Part shown: positions 46,101-56,800 of the stretch, in pieces | Numbering within the stretch: position 1 is the first letter of the stretch | Layout: each line of letters begins with the position of its first letter | From: Aplidium turbinatum | Lineage: Eukaryota; Chordata; Ascidiacea; Aplousobranchia; Polyclinidae | Direction: 5' to 3' | Length of the DNA: 64,000 nt | Assembly: GCA_918807975.1 (NCBI GenBank) | Contig: OU964922.1 | Coordinates: 27,516,329 to 27,580,328, forward strand | The notes under the pieces: model-generated | What the model saw: only the letters and a program-made list of their open reading frames with translations | What the model was told of the DNA's origin: nothing | Databases searched by the model: none | Made by a program: the position numbers and the translations under genes

Positions 46101-49100
46101 GGGACAAGTGTTGCTTTGTTGTTAACTTTTTTACATCCGAATCAAAAAAGATTGTTGTTTTTTGCATAAACAAACCACGGTACTGATGACCTGAGTTTAC
46201 AAACTACTAAGGCCTAAATCACAATTTTAACATTAAGTTTGAGTTAATGTTAAACTTATGCAGCTTAAATGAACAATTAAGGCATCTTCCCGTCCAAAAG
46301 TTTATGCTATAAACGGATTAATGATGTTTCACGAACTCGTACAATCTTCTTCATCAGGGGGTCGTAGGCCTACTAAATTGAAACTTTCAACTTGTCCTTA
46401 CAAAATCGAATGTTCAAGTTAAACAGAAAGCGCAGCAATTCTTAGTCGAAAAGCAACATGGTGGAATGTTTTGTGTATTTTTACTAGCTTTTGTTAATGT
46501 CTTTTCCACCGTTCCATCTCTAGTGATTGAGTAAAATTGGTCATTGAATAAGTATCTATTTCGTTTTTGACATTTAAAGTTTTGTAGCATTTACAATAGA
46601 GCTATACTTCCATGATTTTAGTTTCGACTTTTATTTAAAGCTTCTGAGCATTTGCTACAAAACGGAAGAAAAGACATGGCCAAGCCTTCTGATTTTACTT
46701 ATTTGAACCACGTCAATTGATGTCATAATTGAACAACATCATAATGAAGTTTGAAGTGAAATGATTCTGTCACTTCAAAATATACGACAAGCGTAAAACA
46801 AGTTTCAGGAGAATATGAAATAATATCAACTTATTATACCATAATATGAGCTTACTTCTCTTGGACACTTGGCTGGCCTTGATTGTTGGTTTTCTATGTT
46901 GACTAACAGGATGATTGGCAGGTTCATCTGCAATGATTAAAGTAAATAAAGATAAAAACTCAGGTTTAGTTCTACTGTAGATTAATGTAATAGTCAAATT
47001 AGAATCTCTCAGTAACAACTGACAAGTGTGGCTTATTTATTTATTAAACTCACGTTACTACGATTAATTAAGTATGAACAGTACAACTGTTGGAAATTTA
47101 AATATTTAACATTGAAACAAAATTTCTCTTAAAACAATTGATCTAATGCCCCTTCCCTACGTTACCTTGTTTCAAGGCAATGCAGTAAGTTTGCAAAATC
47201 ACAAAAACGGTATAGGACACCTTACCATATACAGGGGCGCCGGAAGCGGGGGGGAAGGGGGGGGGGGCGGATGCCCCCCTGCCCTCAGTTTTTCTGCAGA
47301 TGGAGGGCAGGGGGGGCAATGGTGCCCTTTTAAAGTCATGTAAGCTACTGCACATTTTGCATTATAACAATTTCTGCTATTCGCTTTTAGCCTAATTATA
47401 ATCTTTCATTTTTGCTTCAAAATAATATTTACGGCACAAAATTTTGCAACACAGTAGGCTACAGGCCTTAAAACTCGTTTTTTTCCGGCAGCCATCGTGG
47501 ACTACCGGGTGCTCCTTCTCGGCGGCCAAATCTGCGTGCTTGGAGACCAAAATACAAAAAAAAATAACGATAGCACAAGTAAATAGAATTAAACTTGCAA
47601 CAGTGCTAAAATGATCACTTAGCGTTGTTGAAGTTTGGGCCTGGGCGACGTCCTACAATAGAATCGTTGCACCACGCAATAGATTGTAATCCAGTACTGC
47701 GGGACTATCTAACGACACTCGCACGAGTGTCTCCAATGTGGCTGATTTTAAAGTTCGACACTCCCCTAGAATTCTTTTTAGCAACGAAAAACAACTTTCG
47801 ACATGTGTTGACGATGACGGCAAGGTAATAAAATAAGTATTTCAATGATGTGAAGGACATTTCTAAAAGAAGCACAATTTTTGCATAATAGGCTATGATC
47901 CAAAAATGTTTTCCCCTCGGATGTCAACTAACCTAGTTCTCCTTTTTAACAACGCTTCAATGTCCGACAACATCGAATCGACATAAAAACGACAATATTG
48001 CCAGCCGATGTAAATTAGCACTTTGGATTAAGACTTTGTTAAAATAAACGTCGGGAATTACAAACAAGACTTACAAGCGCTGGTGATCGCAGATGGATAT
48101 ATTCCATCAATATTCCCGCACAATGCAACAGTGGCGATTATGACGCGCTGACCTAATTTTGCGCCACTCTTTGATACTACATATTTTCCACAGTTAATCC
48201 ACGATCATTCTATTGCGAAATTAAATAATTGGCTAGAAGAGACCGGCGGCCAAACTTGGCCGATTGAGGAGGTAGCACCGGCGGTCATTCAAGCACTACT
48301 TAGCGGCCATGGCTGCAGGCTGCTTTAAGGCTTGACAGTAGGTTACATCATGATAACATAGCATAATGCCCTTCTTTGTATACCGGACACAAGTAGGCTA
48401 TCATTACTCAATACATAGTGAGCTAATAGATTAGCATTATCGCTATGTCTTATCTTAAAACTTGAAAAAAAATTGGCCTTTTAGTAAACAAAAGTGCCCT
48501 TTTTTCGTAATCTTGCCCCCCCCAGTCAAAAATCGTTCCGGCGCCCCTGACCATATACATAAACTTCGAAAAACATTTTTCAGATAAAATTTACAAAATG
48601 TTTCTGCATACATTGAATACTGAATCACCTTTCTTTCTGAGTTAAAACAAGGAAAGCATTGACAGGCACTATGTAAATCAAGAAAAAAAAGATCCGTATC
48701 AAAATGTAATCTTTTTGATCTTGGAAAAGTCTTCTACATTTTAATGATAAAAACAAATTGACTTGTCTGGTTGGTCTCTGTTGTCTGGTTCACTAGTTTC
48801 TTTTTTTTCCCAGTTGGTTGGTATATAATCGGGTTGGAGGCATACTTGGACCTTTGACTGGCAAGATCAAATGTAGACCATAACGTATCCCTGCTCTGTT
48901 TTTTATTTTGTTCATGGATCCGCCCTCACTTTCAAAAGGCACTTTTGGTTCATGTCTTTCAAGAAGTCCTTAAGTTTCAAGCAAGAGTTGCTTGGAATTT
49001 GTGGTTTGTACGTTTGTTCTACAGCATATCAAGGAGTCCACCCAATAGTTTGAGTAGAAATACAGATTTTCGAATAAACAATTACGAAATAAATGTGTAA

Positions 49101-51994
49101 ACGCTATTTCCTCACCAAAAAGGTGTTGGAACGCCGTATTCACACGTTCTTACACCCAGGGGCGCGGGAAGTAGGGATGCTCAAGGGGCTGCAGCCCCCC
49201 TAGAGCAAATTCAGCCCCCCTGGAATTTTCTATAATTGCTTCAGCCCCCCCTAGAAAATTCTGACAATTTAAGGTAGGCCTACATAACTTATTTTCAGGC
49301 ATTTTTTCGAACAATAATTGTTACGATGACTCGAGTTCCTGTTGCGTGTGGTCACGCTCATCATTCGCAATAAAGAGTCGTCAATCACAGGGAGTTATAC
49401 CTCGCAGTAGCGGTACTAGCCACCCTCCCTACTAACACGGCGGTCCATCGTTTATTGGACATCATTCTGCAATATTTACATTTCATACGTACTTCTGAAC
49501 ATTACTATAATACATGATAGGCCTATTGCTTTGTCATGTCTGACTGACATGACAGAAGATAGTGCAATGAGAGGAGACGCACGTGCAAACATATTCGGCT
49601 TGGTAAAACTATTAAGTAGCCTACGCACGATGCGGCTTTATTTGCGATTACCTGCAGCGGTGAAGTTTTTCTGCCTGCAGAAGCCGTCGCAAGACAGCTC
49701 CAAAACAAGAAGATCTATGCTTCTTCAGCTTTGGAATTAATCACCATTCTCCGCGAACCAATCAAAAATCTCAGAAAAGATGAATCCGTTTCCAAGCTTA
49801 TGGAAGCAGCGAACGTCTTTGCGTCTGTCAATAACCTAAAGACGCCAAAGGATCCCCGAGTGAGCAAAACTCCAGAAAGATTTCGAAACACAAAGGAATC
49901 GGATGCTTTGTCGTCTGCGGGAGAAGGAGCGTGGAAACGGCAATAGGACTACATCGATTTGATTTGGTTCAAGCTGAGCTTGATCGAAGATGCAACCAGG
50001 CGGATCTGCTTACAGCAGCGAACAGAGAGAAGGCCCTTCTGAGCTGTGCAAACGGTGAGCATAGATCTGCTAGCCTACTGAGATCAGCTTATCCGATGCC
50101 ATCAGAAAAGATCGCCTAAGAACGGAACTTACCCTACTTTGCTCAGCGATGTTGTAAGTGGAAAAACCGCAAACTCCGTTCAGAAGGTTGCTGAGATACT
50201 ATCGCAATTAAACCCTCAAACACTAGATATTTTCAAAAAAACGCGAAAATTCGTGGAGCTCTTCTTTTGCTTCTCAGTTTCAGCTGCATCATCACAACGT
50301 TCTTTTTCTGCCCTAAGACGCCTGAAAATGTGGTTGAAAAGCTCAATGACACAAAAAAGACCCACGGTAGCTTACTAATGTTGCGTTGATGCATGTCCAC
50401 CAAAGCATTTTTGACACTGTCGATGTCAAAGAACTCATGACACAGTTCATAGAGAAAACACCTAAGCTAAAATCAATTTTCGGAAGCGTGTGAGAACTCA
50501 TTTCCCCAAACTATCGTTTTCATATCATTTTCTAATTTGTTCGTTTTCATTTTAATTTCCTAAACAGCTTTTTTGTTGTTCGCCGTTCTTCATTTGTTAC
50601 AATTTCCAATGTGTGTGTTTTGGAGTCGTTTTTTTTACACAGGAAGTGCCCGGATGCCCACTACCAGTTTTTACATGTTGTCGCGCATAAGGGGGGTTTG
50701 GAGGGCGAAGCCCCCCAGAAACTGACAACACTACGGCAGCTTCAGCTCCCCCTAGAGAAAAACAGTTCCGGCGCCACTGCTCACACCAATACACATACTG
50801 ACAAAGGAGGAATTGCTTCACAATATATGCACAAATGCTAATGTAATCAACAGCATGCAAAAGCACTCTTTTGCCCGAGTTCATTCACTATTTTGCTAAC
50901 AAATTATGACCGGTCGAAAACCTGACCTATAGCCTACATTGACTCACTCTGAACAGTTTCTTTACTCGATTGTTCAGTTTCAGCAATAGCAGGTTTTGAT
51001 GGCACAACGCGTTGATCTGCACATAAATGCTGTATTTTTACCAGACTTGTATTTAACAAAAGACAGAACAAATCAAAAAGAGGCAAAACAAGTCGAAGCG
51101 AAATATTGTAGTCGATTGCAGTGGCACCACAGTGGTAGACTCACCTAAAGTGACATAAAACGCAAATAGCGATAAACACAAATTTTAAAACTAATTCATA
51201 GCCTACCCGTTATTAATCACGTCTCATTGATATGTTTTAAGCTTTATTATTAGGAACGGTAAATTAAATTGCCTTCCACCATATAGGTGTGGAAGCTGGA
51301 GGTGCGAGCGCACCTCCAACAGTTTCAATTTGTCGAGGATTTGGGCAAGTTTGATAACAATTTGGGAAGACAATTCAGCTTGTTTGCGTCATTAAAATTA
51401 TGCTTTAATTCTAGTTGATAAGCTATACTGTATTCAATTAAAAAGCTGTAAGGCCGAAACGGTGTGCCAGCGCTGTCTGAAGTTGAAAAGGATAAAAGCT
51501 GAAGTAAATGGTAAAGCGAGTGCATTGATGTGTTTTAGTTTAAATGAGCGCCGTCCAGGCCAAATCTGCTCCTGGGTGCACTAAAGGAAAAAAAATTAAG
51601 ATTTTTTTATTGCAAAATTTTGATTCATTGAATAACATTGAATTTATATTCATTGAATAGTAATAACTCGGAAAAAACTGCAAATATTTTTATTTCTGGA
51701 AATTACATGATTTAACTGCCTAAAGTTATTTGAAAAAGAGTTACTCTATTTTATCAATTTATCGATAAACAAACAAAATTTTTACACTCTACGAATTAAG
51801 CCAAAAACTAAGCAATATTATCTACCAACAACACATATCAACGTAGCCCAAAAAATCAGGGCTAACATAAATCAAACCCTTAAAATCTTTATTTTTCATT
51901 GAAAAGTTCTAAACTTACTTTGACTACTGACAAGTGATGTAGGTTGATCGGTTTCAGACTGTTTAGCTGAGCCATTGTTACTTTCCTCTCTCAT
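34102..51994 (-). CDS. Gene B: type II membrane protein with C-terminal fibrinogen-related domain, 11 exons
   Basis: Exons in transcript order: 51994-51919, 51016-50948, 46927-46856, 46035-45881, 41629-41536, 40776-40717, 39604-39444, 38969-38873, 38439-38343, 37838-37771, 34346-34102. They total 1194 nt: 397 codons plus TAG, phases closing throughout. Tail 1-85; membrane helix LIIVTVVGTILSGIGFIFGI (86-105); stalk 125-175 with sequons N-H-T and N-V-S; FReD 176-397. The FReD is canonical: KSGVYHI, VYCDLETGEGEW, IQKRVD, LRVDLENFDGD, FSVGN, FSTFDEDNDG (calcium loop), NCA, GGWWYTDC, SNLNGRY and the terminal EMKIRPA. Exons 4-9 equal gene A's or C's counterparts in length or phase. Likely a surface lectin-like receptor; ligand unknown. 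Additional tail exons in the long introns cannot be excluded. Confidence 0.9.
35473..36642. mobile_element. DNA element with CTCGAAATTAGC ends
   Basis: Terminal repeats CAGCCCTCGAAATTAGC and CAATCCTCGAAATTAGC, with further inverted GC-rich blocks rich in ACGGCAA and TTGCCGT near both ends. It is flanked by CTATTA on both sides. The CA(G/A) start suggests hAT, but only six matching flank bases are found, so the superfamily is open. It lies in the last intron of gene B; no transposase frame is recognised. Confidence 0.65.
36701..36945. repeat. 23-bp satellite, about 10.5 copies
   Basis: Unit ATTTGCATGCCGAATTTAAC plus TTA, alternating between GCATGCCG and GCATACCG variants. Most copies contain ATTTGCAT, the octamer bound by POU proteins, possibly by chance. 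It lies next to the element at 35473-36642, in the last intron of gene B. Confidence 0.92.
37041..37423. mobile_element. MITE with 9-bp duplication (MULE-like) carrying a tRNA-like segment
   Basis: Inverted ends GGTAGGCACTTTAACA..GCAGAT, extending imperfectly through CCAATCCA..CACGAACCAAT to about 65 bp, flanked by the perfect 9-bp duplication GTTTCAGAG (37032-37040 and 37424-37432). Nine-bp duplications are usual for Mutator-like elements. In the middle, 37184-37256 resembles a tRNA gene: A-box-like TGGCGCATTGG and B box GGTTTGATTCCC, paired GTGGG / CCCAC as a T arm. Confidence 0.8.
39907..40112 (+). repeat. tRNA-derived SINE family 1, full-length copy
   Basis: Head GGCTGCATAGCCGAGTGGTG (A box) and GGTTCGATACC (B box), then CGGCTGTGTCTCTGGCAGGA, GGCATGCCTGAAGGTAGACA, AAATCTTCATCTACCGGGTG and the end AAGCCTGGATACGACAAAC. 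The head resembles a tRNA with a long variable arm (Leu/Ser type). It lies between two stalk/FReD exons of gene B, in the opposite orientation. Confidence 0.85.
41750..42245 (+). mobile_element. GC-rich block, probably the 3' end of an unidentified LINE
   Basis: GC-rich against its surroundings, with uninterrupted composition and ending in CTATGACGACGACGAGCG, a short ACG-repeat tail of the kind seen at LINE 3' ends. No reverse transcriptase motif is readable. The call rests on composition and tail only. Confidence 0.35.
42720..44032 (-). mobile_element. 5'-truncated jockey/CR1-type LINE, reverse transcriptase C-half
   Basis: A minus-strand open frame (42749-43996, 415 codons, in frame to about 44032) shows the RT motifs NGVPQGSVLAPLLFN and YAYADDLALL, the thumb segment YLGVTLDRSLTYRRHL, then a terminal C-x-C-x-x..H..C knuckle (CECGATDQTVDHVVHDCP). 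The endonuclease and the first RT motifs are missing, as usual for 5' truncation. After the stop the element ends in ACGACGAAGAAG. The frame is intact over 1.2 kb, so insertion is fairly recent. It is GC-rich and sits in a gene B intron. Confidence 0.88.
44590..44735. repeat. Diverged short tandem repeat
   Basis: Irregular copies of AAAGTCCCATTTTAA and TTAATTTGTCC. Low-complexity DNA in a gene B intron. Confidence 0.65.
44875..45075. repeat. Copy of the dispersed foldback-2 repeat
   Basis: Contains AATACTACAAAAAGTGCTCA followed by ATGCCAAGCAAAA, AATATAGTTATTACTATTTA and CAGCCTGTTTCACCTAAA, in the opposite orientation to the right half of 53973-54215. A third fragment is at 29465-29515. The family looks like a non-coding DNA element with inverted halves. 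Confidence 0.65.
45323..45351. repeat. Perfect 13-bp hairpin
   Basis: AAAGGATCCACTA, the loop TCA, and the exact inverse. Nearby GGATCC copies suggest a small palindromic repeat. It is intronic in gene B, with no T-tract that would point to a Pol III end. Confidence 0.7.
47232..48549. mobile_element. hAT non-autonomous element with perfect duplication
   Basis: Ends CAGGGGCGCCGGAAGC and, inverted, CAGGGGCGCCGGAACG, flanked by a perfect 8-bp ACCATATA (47224-47231 and 48550-48557). The ends are close to those of 49157-50779 and 13101-14453, so one transposase may have moved all three. There is a GC-rich G-tract near the left end and no recognisable transposase. Confidence 0.88.
49157..50779 (+). 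mobile_element. hAT element with degraded ZMYM1-like transposase
   Basis: Ends CAGGGGCGCGGGAAGT and, inverted, CAGTGGCGCCGGAACTG, flanked by CTTACACC and CTCACACC (8 bp, one mismatch). Plus-strand pieces in different frames resemble ZMYM1-type hAT transposase: RGDARANIFGLVKLLSS near 49570, LITILREPIKNLRKDESVSK near 49740, and a C-terminal dimerisation signature SAASSQRSFSALRRLKMWL near 50285. Several frame breaks make it inactive. It lies in a gene B intron. Confidence 0.85.
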
Positions 51995-53802
51995 GGCAAA
52001 GATGTTTAAAAAACTTAGATGAAACTTTTTCGTGTCAAGTTGAAAGCATGATTTTTCTAATAACAGGTTTTGCGTCATAAAGACTATTATGATGACAAAA
52101 CATAACTCTGCATTAAGATTTCTGCCTTTGATCCGACTACGTAGGTCAGTGCTCTTTAAAAGGGGTTCCACGCAACGCAGAGTTCTGTGGAACTTATAGT
52201 GAGGTTCCGTGAGTTGGGTTTCGTGAAGTTTCCTCGTTTTTGGAAGAAGTTGGTTTAATAGGCTTTGTTATTGCGTCATTCTAAATTTTAAATCACCCTG
52301 CTGCATTCACACTCCAAGTAGGTCGCAGGTAGAGAAGAGTTTAAATATAGTCAATTGCTGAGAAAGAAACAAACACTTGTTCATTGTCATTCTATTAACA
52401 AGAACGTTATTGTTTTAAGCTAAACTTTGTTAGTAAGGTTCTGTGACAAACGGGAACGTTAATCAGGGGCTCGGCGATGACGAAAAGGTTGAGGAGCTAG
52501 GATGCAGGCTATATGGTAGAATGTAGGGTCATTTTTCAGGTTTCTCTACTTCCACGATACTTCATCTACTGCTTTCTTCTAAGTGTGGTCCCACCGCTTC
52601 GATAATTATACATTAACTGAATCTTTTAAATACAAAATTTAAAGTTTTTACAACATACACTACAATTGTACCTTGAATCGGGGTGTTTTGACAGTTGGAA
52701 TGTGTAGGCCACTTATCCGGTAGTTAAACGGGAGTTTCTTACCATAAAGAATTTTGCATTGGGAGAAATTCCCATCAGAACATTCATCGTAAGCCCATCG
52801 GTACGTTTAGTGATCTGTCATATGTGTAGGTTTTCCTTTCAGTCGAGCAAAAGTAAGACCAAGAATTTTAGACCAGGCGATGGAGTAAATCTCAATTACA
52901 ATGAGAATTTTCTGTGCGACGCTTGGTGGGACTGCAAGCTAGTAGATCCGTGCCAAACATCTAGAAGACATAATGAGTTTATTTGTTGCAGAGGTATACA
53001 TAAATTGGAGTATTTAGGAGCCGGAGTCTCGTGTTTCGGCTGAAGTCGAACTGGAGTGGGAGTCTGAAATTCTTTCCAAAAACAGGAGCCGAATTGGATC
53101 TGGATTTGGATTTTGAGCCAATTTATACTTTTAGAACACAAATATTTACGCTTGTGCTTGGCGCAGTTGTCATTTTTGTGTACGGTACTTTTATAGTTTT
53201 CTTTTCCAAGCAGTAGTTTTTTTAATAAAGTAAACAATATCACACCAAATCATAAAATCAATTTATTAAAATCAAAATATATTTTTTTTAAATATAATAT
53301 TTTAATAAATTGATTTTTCTGATTTGGTGTGATATTGTTAACTTTATTTCAAATGTTTTATCACACCGCGCATCCAATTGGATCATCAGTTAAATTATAA
53401 GAAAGTTTAATGAAAAGTTTAGGAAAGAAGTTTTGTTTTGGAAAAGTAGTTTTTTTATTTGGAAATATGCTTTTCATAATAATCGGAGATAAGAAAGATA
53501 TAAGTGTATAATATAAACATCTGGATTGTGGTTTATGGTCTGTGTTCGGAGTCAGAGCGGAGCATGGAATCAATATGCCCAAACATTTGGAGAAGTGTTT
53601 GGAGTTACAGTAGAGTTTGGATTTACATAATTCGGAGTCGGAGTGGGACAAGAGTTTAGAAAACCTGATCCATACACCTTTAATTCGTTGGTTTTTCTTT
53701 TGTCGTCATAATAGTGCTTGTGACGCAACACCTATTTATGTGACCATCATACTTTTAAGCCAAACGGAAATATGTTTGACTAAAGTTTTCAACAATATCT
53801 GA
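51995..53802. other. Divergent intergenic region between genes B and C
   Basis: The 1808 bases between the start codons of B (minus) and C (plus) must hold both promoters if the start exons are correct and there are no upstream 5' UTR exons. I find no CpG-rich island and no convincing TATA box. An AT-rich palindrome lies at 53223-53348. Short open frames here look like chance. Confidence 0.5.
53223..53348. repeat. AT-rich palindrome
   Basis: Arms of about 50 bases (AATAAAGTAAACAATATCAC, ACCAAATCATAAAATCAATT, TATTAAAAT) repeat inverted on the right with few changes around a short A/T spacer. The segments flanking it (TTTATCACA..TTGGAT, GATGAAAAGTTTAG) recur near 54240-54310, which points to a local duplication or a larger repeat. 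Confidence 0.75.
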
Positions 53803-56800
53803 ATGATGGATGAAGAAAAGAGATTGGACTCAGCTGCCAGCAATCAAAGTGAGTTTTTATCTAAAAAAGAAAAACTAAACAAAAGTTTAACATTTTGTGC
53901 CCAAAGTTTTAGACCAGGTGTTTATAATTTCAGCAGGTTAAAAATTATTGTATATTTATCGCACTTTTCACGCAAATATAGTTATTACTATCTGAACCCT
54001 TAGCAGCCTGTTTCATCTAAATAAGGATCATCAGAAGAAAGTGAAAAACATGCAAAAGCAATAAATTGGTTATTACGTTATCAGTACCTTATTTAGGTGA
54101 AACAGGCTGTTAAGGGTTCAGATAGTAATAACTATATTTGATTTAATTCGCTCTGCTTTGCTATTTTGCTTAGCATTGAGCACTTTTTGTAGTATTAATA
54201 GTATTAATAGTTTTCATTGTTTTACACTTTTCACACATATATTTATCACATCCTTTTGGATTATATCGGTAAAGTCATAATAAGATTTGATGAAAAGTTT
54301 AGTAACGAAAGTTTTGTTTTTGAAAGTTAAAAATTATGTTTGAAATCTGACAAACTAAGACAAGCACAGTTTCAGCTTAGCATGTAGGCTATGAACTTTG
54401 TACAAATTTTACTAATTTTAAGCCACAAAGAGATAAAACTAAAACAAAGTTTAACATCTCAGCATAGCCTATCTGTCCAAAATCTCAATAGATGAAAAAT
54501 TATGTTTAAAATCCTACAAACTAAAACATGCACATTTTTAGATGTAGCCTATACGCTAAGTTTACATGCAATTAATTCGATTAACGAGCATAACCTTGAT
54601 TACGCAAACATACTGAAGTTTTTGCTCAATGTTTTAAGAAACTTTCCCGAATCCTGGACAAATTTAAAAGTTTGAGGTGTGGTTGCACCACCAGCTCCTA
54701 CATTTATGCTTCTTGGGTGTTACAGTTGACACTTCTTTGACTTAACTTATTTCATTTTGTTTATGTAACTAAAAAATACAGCACTGACCAGTATAGAAAA
54801 CAATATAGGCTAATTGTAACTAATAGCAAACACAGATCTATCAAGTCATAGCTACACGTTTGCTCGGAATAAAAGTCTAAAGCAGTAGGCTACGATAAAT
54901 AGGTTGTTACTGAAGCTCTAATCCCCTGAGCCGGTGGACCCGTGGGTCGGGTCCTCCTCTTCCCTACAACTGCTGACAGTTGTAGCCTAAACCAGGGGTG
55001 TCCAACCTTTTTGGCCAAAGGGCCACATGTAGTTCACGAATGGTTGCGCGGGCCAATTGAGTATTTACTGCTAATTTGTAATCTTAAAGATGACTGTCTG
55101 ATAATTTCTAATTAAAACCCTCACACCCAAATTCTAATCTTAGAAATGTGTTTGTACATTTTATGGGTTATATAAGAAGAGTGAAGTTGGTTTTAAAGTG
55201 GTTTAAGGTTTTTAGTTGAAAGCAAGCCAGCAGCAAAGTTTAAAAAATGGCAAATTGGCAATTGACCCTTCTGATGTTGCTGGAACAGCGGAGTTGCGCG
55301 TCCCGTAATGTATTGTCCGGCTGTCCCTAGGTTCATCCACGAAAAACTTGCTCGCACAAGTAAGTGCTGCCGAATGATGTCACGAAAACTGCCAATCTAT
55401 GAATCATCTGATCTTTTTCTTAAGAAACAATTTTTTTTTTGTAAAATTCTAGCAATAGAAAGTTTTAAACTTCTCTCGCTAAAAGCAAGAAATATTGCTG
55501 ATTGACTGACTCTTGAAGCACCAGCACTATTGTGTGGAAAAGGGTGGACGTAACAATGTGGAAAATGTGATGCGTAACAATGTGCATTGTGATACAATAA
55601 AATTAACTTGAACAGTTGCGCACCCCGTGCACTAGGGATTATAGAGTAATAGAGAAAGAAAGCAAACAATAAATGCCAATTTATCGGAATGTAAGTGCGC
55701 CATAAATTACGTTGGCGATTGAGTTGATTATATAATATATGTCATTTCGAAAAATATCACACGGGCCACTCAGAATCTTCTCGCGGGCCACGATTTGGAC
55801 GCCCCTGGCCTAAACCAACAATCGGTCAACAACTGATGGGTAAGCCAGACTTAAGGTGTAGGCTATAATGAGTCTTTGACAAAATTCCTAAAACGTTTTA
55901 CAATAATCATTGCAGAGAAACCTGTCAAGACTGTTGTACCTAAAAAGCCAATTGTGCAACCCAACCCCCAGATCCCGAAAAGTAAGCTCATAAATGTTTT
56001 AACCTATTCTTTTGTTGATAACCTGGCAAGCCGCATTCAGCTTTACATCTTAAAGAAAGTTATTATTGCTAGATAGCTAATTACATTTTCAGGAGTTAGG
56101 CAAACTGTTCGTGACAGCAATATAGTTTTGAACACAGGCCTGTGGACTAGGCTAAATATACTCCTTCTCTGTTGCGCTACAATGCTGATGAGTCCGTCTC
56201 GTGCATGAAACACTTTTTTATCGTTGTTTTACCGTTATCGGCTATGCGGAGCTAATGAGACGGAGCCTCCACGTGTGTGATCGATTTTCAATCACCGGCG
56301 GCTGCATAGCCGAGCTGTCGGCTGCATAACCGAGTGGTGAGAACCCTGGAACGGCAATCGAAATGGTGCCGGTTCGACACTGCTCAAGAGCATGCGGCTG
56401 TGTCTGTGGCAGGACACTGAAAGTCATGCCTGAAGGTGGACACGAAGATTGACTTCTTTGCCTTCCCGTTCACTTAATCTAAATCTTCAACCACCGGCTG
56501 TAAGCCTGGATACGACAAACAAAAAATCACCGGCGCTCCTGAATAGAGAGGAGATCTTGCTAACCGCGTCTCTTCTTGAACCAATATCGTCCCCTGGGGA
56601 AGGATACATAGGCCACCCACCCCAGTATTCGGCCTAGTTAACTATGATGCATCAAATTGAAAGAACGACAAACGACGTAAACAAGACCAGTCGCCGCTCA
56701 ATGCGTGCAGGTGTCGCGTCCGGTAACGCAGGATCTTTACAAGTGCCACAGGCAGAGGCAGAGCACTGACCACGGGGTCCACAGGATCGTCATTCAGCAA

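Noticed and set aside
49531-50378. Chain of plus-strand open frames as a host gene
   Set aside because: Pieces are in different frames, match hAT transposase including its dimerisation end, and lie between hAT termini.
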